Origin: Bacilli bacterium | Lineage (GTDB): Bacteria; Bacillota_I; Bacilli_A; RFN20; CAG-826 | Reading direction: 5' to 3' | DNA length: 47,148 nucleotides | NCBI GenBank assembly: GCA_024680795.1 | Contig: JAILBR010000042.1 | Span: forward strand, 1-47,148 | Shown: in pieces, positions 45,120 to 47,148 of the stretch | How positions within the stretch are numbered: position 1 is the stretch's first letter | Layout of the letters: every line of letters begins with the position of its first letter | Notes under the pieces: generated by a model | The model's input: the letters and a program-made list of their open reading frames with translations, nothing else | The model's database searches: none | Told to the model about the DNA's origin: nothing | Made by a program: the position numbers and the translations under genes

Positions 45120-45750
45120 TAAAAACTATCAAAAACTCCTGCAAAAAGAGTTAGAAATCATAAAAAATAGTGGAAAAAAGCCAAAATTATTGCTTCATGC
45201 TTGTTGTGGCCCTTGCTTTACTATTCCTTATGAAATTCTTAAGGATTGTTTTGATATCACTATCATCTATAACAACTCAAATATCTACCCGCCAGAGGAA
45301 CATGATAGACGTTTGAACGAACTCAAAAAGTACCTTGCTGATGTAGGTAGTGATATCAAAATTATTGAGTTTCCATACGACAATGATACATACAATTTAG
45401 ACCTCGAACCAAGGGCAACTGATAAAGAAGGCCATGAAAGATGTAGAATCTGTTTTAGAAAGCGTCTAAAAGCTGGATTTGAATACGCCTCTAAAAATAA
45501 TTTTGAATACTATGGTACAGTCATGACTATTAGCAGATATAAGAATGCACAAGATATAAATAAAATAGGCGAATCTCTACAAAAAGATTATCCTACTGTT
45601 AAATGGTTATACGCTGATTTTAAAAAGAATGACGGCTATGAGCATTCTCTAATCATCATCAAAGAACACGAGATGTATTTTCAAGAATATTGCGGTTGCA
45701 AATATTCATATGAGGCTTGGTTAAAAAAGAAGGCACAAGAAAATGATTAA
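45109..45750 (+). CDS. queH: Epoxyqueuosine reductase QueH
   Basis: 213 aa from the ATG at 45109. The earlier start in this frame would duplicate 60 bases of queA and is not needed. Reduces epoxyqueuosine to queuosine, the last step, without the cobalamin used by QueG. Cys motifs of the family are all present: [20 protein letters not shown] and YCGCKYS, which hold an iron-sulfur cluster and a nearby metal. With tgt and queA it completes the tRNA-bound part of the pathway. It suits an anaerobe because it needs no B12. Confidence 0.93.
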   Translation: MENNKNYQKLLQKELEIIKNSGKKPKLLLHACCGPCFTIPYEILKDCFDITIIYNNSNIYPPEEHDRRLNELKKYLADVGSDIKIIEFPYDNDTYNLDLEPRATDKEGHERCRICFRKRLKAGFEYASKNNFEYYGTVMTISRYKNAQDINKIGESLQKDYPTVKWLYADFKKNDGYEHSLIIIKEHEMYFQEYCGCKYSYEAWLKKKAQEND

Positions 45751-45946
45751 GCAAGAATCCGCAGGTAAGATTATTGTTTGGGATGATGATATGATTAACT
45801 ACCCTGACTATAACTTATCGATTTTGGATAGTGATGAAAATATTATTTGGAACATGAAACAAGTTATTTCTAGACCAGATACTTGCACAGTTCTAAGTTT
45901 CATAAGTGATGATGAGATGTTCTTCTCGACGTTTAATGGCTGGTAG
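45743..45946 (+). CDS. Small hypothetical protein after queH
   Basis: 67 aa, acidic, no Cys cluster or membrane segment ([17 protein letters not shown] to MFFSTFNGW). It starts inside the queH stop region (eight bases of overlap), a usual sign of a coupled downstream gene. No family recognised; it may equally be a chance frame. The next 130 bases have only a palindrome (GTTGAATTCAAC, 45947-45958) and the IS3 end. Confidence 0.5.
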   Translation: MIKQESAGKIIVWDDDMINYPDYNLSILDSDENIIWNMKQVISRPDTCTVLSFISDDEMFFSTFNGW

Positions 45947-46053
45947 GTTGAATTCAACGTTAGAACGATGGAAGTCATCAACCTTCAATTAGGAAAATAA
46001 AAAGTTCACTCGGTTTGAACTGAACCCAATTTAGTTCACAAGAAATAAAAAAG

Positions 46054-46087
46054 CCTCTTAGCGTAAAATATACGTTAGGAGGTTTTT
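46054..46087 (+). terminator. Hairpin hiding the transposase SD; also terminates the queuosine operon
   Basis: CCTCTTAGCGTA (46054-46065) pairs with TACGTTAGGAGG (46071-46082), 12 bp with two G-U, followed by five T. The SD AGGAGG (46077-46082) of orfA is inside the 3' arm. Transcripts entering from outside would terminate or fold and hide the SD, a known protection of insertion sequences from outside transcription. Confidence 0.75.
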
Positions 46088-46090
46088 ATT

Positions 46091-46393
46091 ATGGCGAGTA
46101 AAGGTCAGAAATTTAAGAGCTATTCTTCTGAATTTAAGGAGATGATACTCAAAGAGTATTTTGATGGAATTGGTACACCTAGAACGTTGAGTTTGAAATA
46201 TGATGTTCCATTTAAAACCATTGATAATTGGATTACAAAAACAAAACATAATATCGATGTTAAAGTAGACCATCGCCCAGGCAGATCTGGAAGGGTTAAA
46301 GAAAAGAATCTTACTTTAGAAGACTACAAGGAAAGGTACGAAATCTTAAAAAAATACCAGGCCTTCTTACAAGCACGACGAGAGAAAAAGTAA
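46091..46393 (+). CDS. IS3-family transposase OrfA
   Basis: 100 aa HTH protein (SSEFKEMILKEYFDG, TLSLKYDVPFKTIDNWITK), typical of the helix-turn-helix part of the IS3 transposase, with a short leucine-zipper-like C-terminus (YKERYEILKKYQAFLQARR). The A7 run at 46348-46354 is inside the gene and can shift ribosomes into orfB, producing the active OrfAB fusion. Confidence 0.93.
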   Translation: MASKGQKFKSYSSEFKEMILKEYFDGIGTPRTLSLKYDVPFKTIDNWITKTKHNIDVKVDHRPGRSGRVKEKNLTLEDYKERYEILKKYQAFLQARREKK

Positions 46394-47148
46394 CATTTAT
46401 AACCATCCATATAAATGATTACAAATTATCCAACCTATGTGCGGCTTTAGCGATATCTCGTCGAACTTACTACAAGTATCGAAATAAAGAAGATCCTGAC
46501 TATTATGAATATCTACTTATCAAAGATATCTTCAATGAAAGCAAAGGCACATATGGATATCGTAGGGTGTTAGAAGGTCTCAAGATTAAATATGGTGTAA
46601 TTTTTAATCATAAGAAAGTGGCGAGAATTATGAAAAAATATAATCTCAAACCCGAATATATTAGAAGATTAAGGCCAAACATGTCTTGGAAAAGGATAGA
46701 AGAAAATGTTCAGCCAAATTTAGTTAAAAGGCAATTCAAAACCAAAGGTTTTAATCAAATATGGTGTACAGATATTACCTATCTGATATTTGGAAACAAA
46801 CGAGCGTATCTATCAACAATCATCGATTTATATGATCGGCATGTCGTAGCTTATCAAATCTCTAAATTCAACAATATTCCCTTAGTTATTAACACACTGA
46901 ACAAAGCTCTAGAAATAGAAAAGGATGTATATGGACTCATCATTCACAGTGACCAGGGTTTCCAATACACATCCAATGAATACAAAGTCATCTGTGCTTC
47001 AAAAGGCATATCTATTTCAATGAGCCGAAAGGGTACACCTATAGATGATTCTCCAATGGAGAGTTGGCACGGAATCCTTAAAAAGGAGACTTTGTACAAT
47101 AATAATATCACATCTTTAGAGCATTACATTCAACTGGTAGAAGAATGG
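46348..47148 (+). CDS. IS3-family transposase OrfB (DDE integrase), frameshift-fused, 3' end outside
   Basis: Read in the -1 frame from the A7 run (46348-46354) without stops to the window end (about 267 codons). The DDE catalytic core is complete: WCTDITYL (first Asp), HSDQGFQYTS (second Asp), SMSRKGTPIDDSPMESW (the Glu). An N-terminal HTH_21-like segment (SKGTYGYRRVLEGL) precedes it. It is made as OrfAB by programmed -1 frameshifting, as in IS150/IS3. Intact as far as visible. Confidence 0.9.

Larger units (their letters stand above)
46016..47148 (+). mobile_element. IS3-family (IS150-type) insertion sequence, right part beyond the window
   Basis: Left end TGAACTGAACCCAATTTAG (from 46016) fits the TG-beginning ends of IS150-type elements. 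A terminator-like hairpin (46054-46087) lies between the end and orfA. orfA and orfB are in -1 relation with an A7 slippery run. The right end is not in the window. Confidence 0.85.

Overview
The window is a gene-dense, AT-rich (roughly 35% GC by eye) stretch of a low-GC Gram-positive-type genome, most likely an anaerobic, host-associated member of the Bacilli near the Mollicutes-like uncultured lineages (RF39, Acholeplasma/Erysipelotrichia relatives). That placement is inference. It rests on base composition, an oxygen-sensitive class III ribonucleotide reductase, a ferredoxin-type thioredoxin reductase, a starch-degrading lipoprotein, a glycolipid glycosyltransferase, a GlnR-like box, and standard-code stops (TGA is used as stop).

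Layout. 1-2.7 kb: the 3' part of a secreted beta-rich protein, then a TIR-domain protein with an unusual C-terminal domain (candidate defence gene). 2.7-9.5 kb: DNA-precursor metabolism (folD, dCMP deaminase, NrdG-type activase, thioredoxin reductase, and NrdD fused to a glutaredoxin-like domain), interrupted by a TnpB-only IS200/IS605-type element. That element carries a strongly structured, unidentified RNA between its left end and tnpB. 9.8-12.8 kb: peptidase T with a DtxR/MntR-type regulator, a flavodoxin-like reductase and a DUF3737 beta-helix protein. 12.9-13.06 kb: tRNA-Ala(UGC) and tRNA-Met(CAU). 13.2-18 kb: glnA-glmS-pyrG, which makes glutamine and then spends it on amino sugars and CTP, behind a palindromic GlnR-like box. 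18-21.4 kb: an FAD dehydrogenase with a CofE-like ligase, then a YefM/ParE-type toxin-antitoxin pair. 21.5-30.3 kb: a lipoprotein GH13 amylase with an aldo/keto reductase, a membrane-anchored carboxylesterase, and a GGDEF protein with a VanZ-like protein that has a large Ig-like extracellular insert. 30.4-33.6 kb: a TerD-like protein behind a structured 5' leader, then an XRE-HTH membrane protein behind tandem palindromes. 33.6-36.9 kb: divergent membrane-lipid genes (PlsC-like acyltransferase; pseudo-hydrolase/GT4 fusion). 37-40.2 kb: an atypical Fic protein directly followed by an EF-G-like GTPase. 40.3-45.9 kb: a Cys-rich unknown protein and a CmpB-family membrane protein, then a degenerate kinase-like protein leading the queuosine genes tgt-queA-queH. 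46 kb to the end: the left part of an IS3-family (IS150-type) insertion sequence cut by the window edge.

Regulatory themes. Seven genes have a -10-like hexamer only 6-9 bases before ATG and no Shine-Dalgarno, which suggests leaderless transcripts. Several promoters carry short perfect palindromes. Two leaders (4192-4319 and 30420-30544) have nested helices well beyond what an ordinary 5' UTR shows and are the best candidates for undescribed regulatory RNAs. No CRISPR array, rRNA or prophage module was seen.
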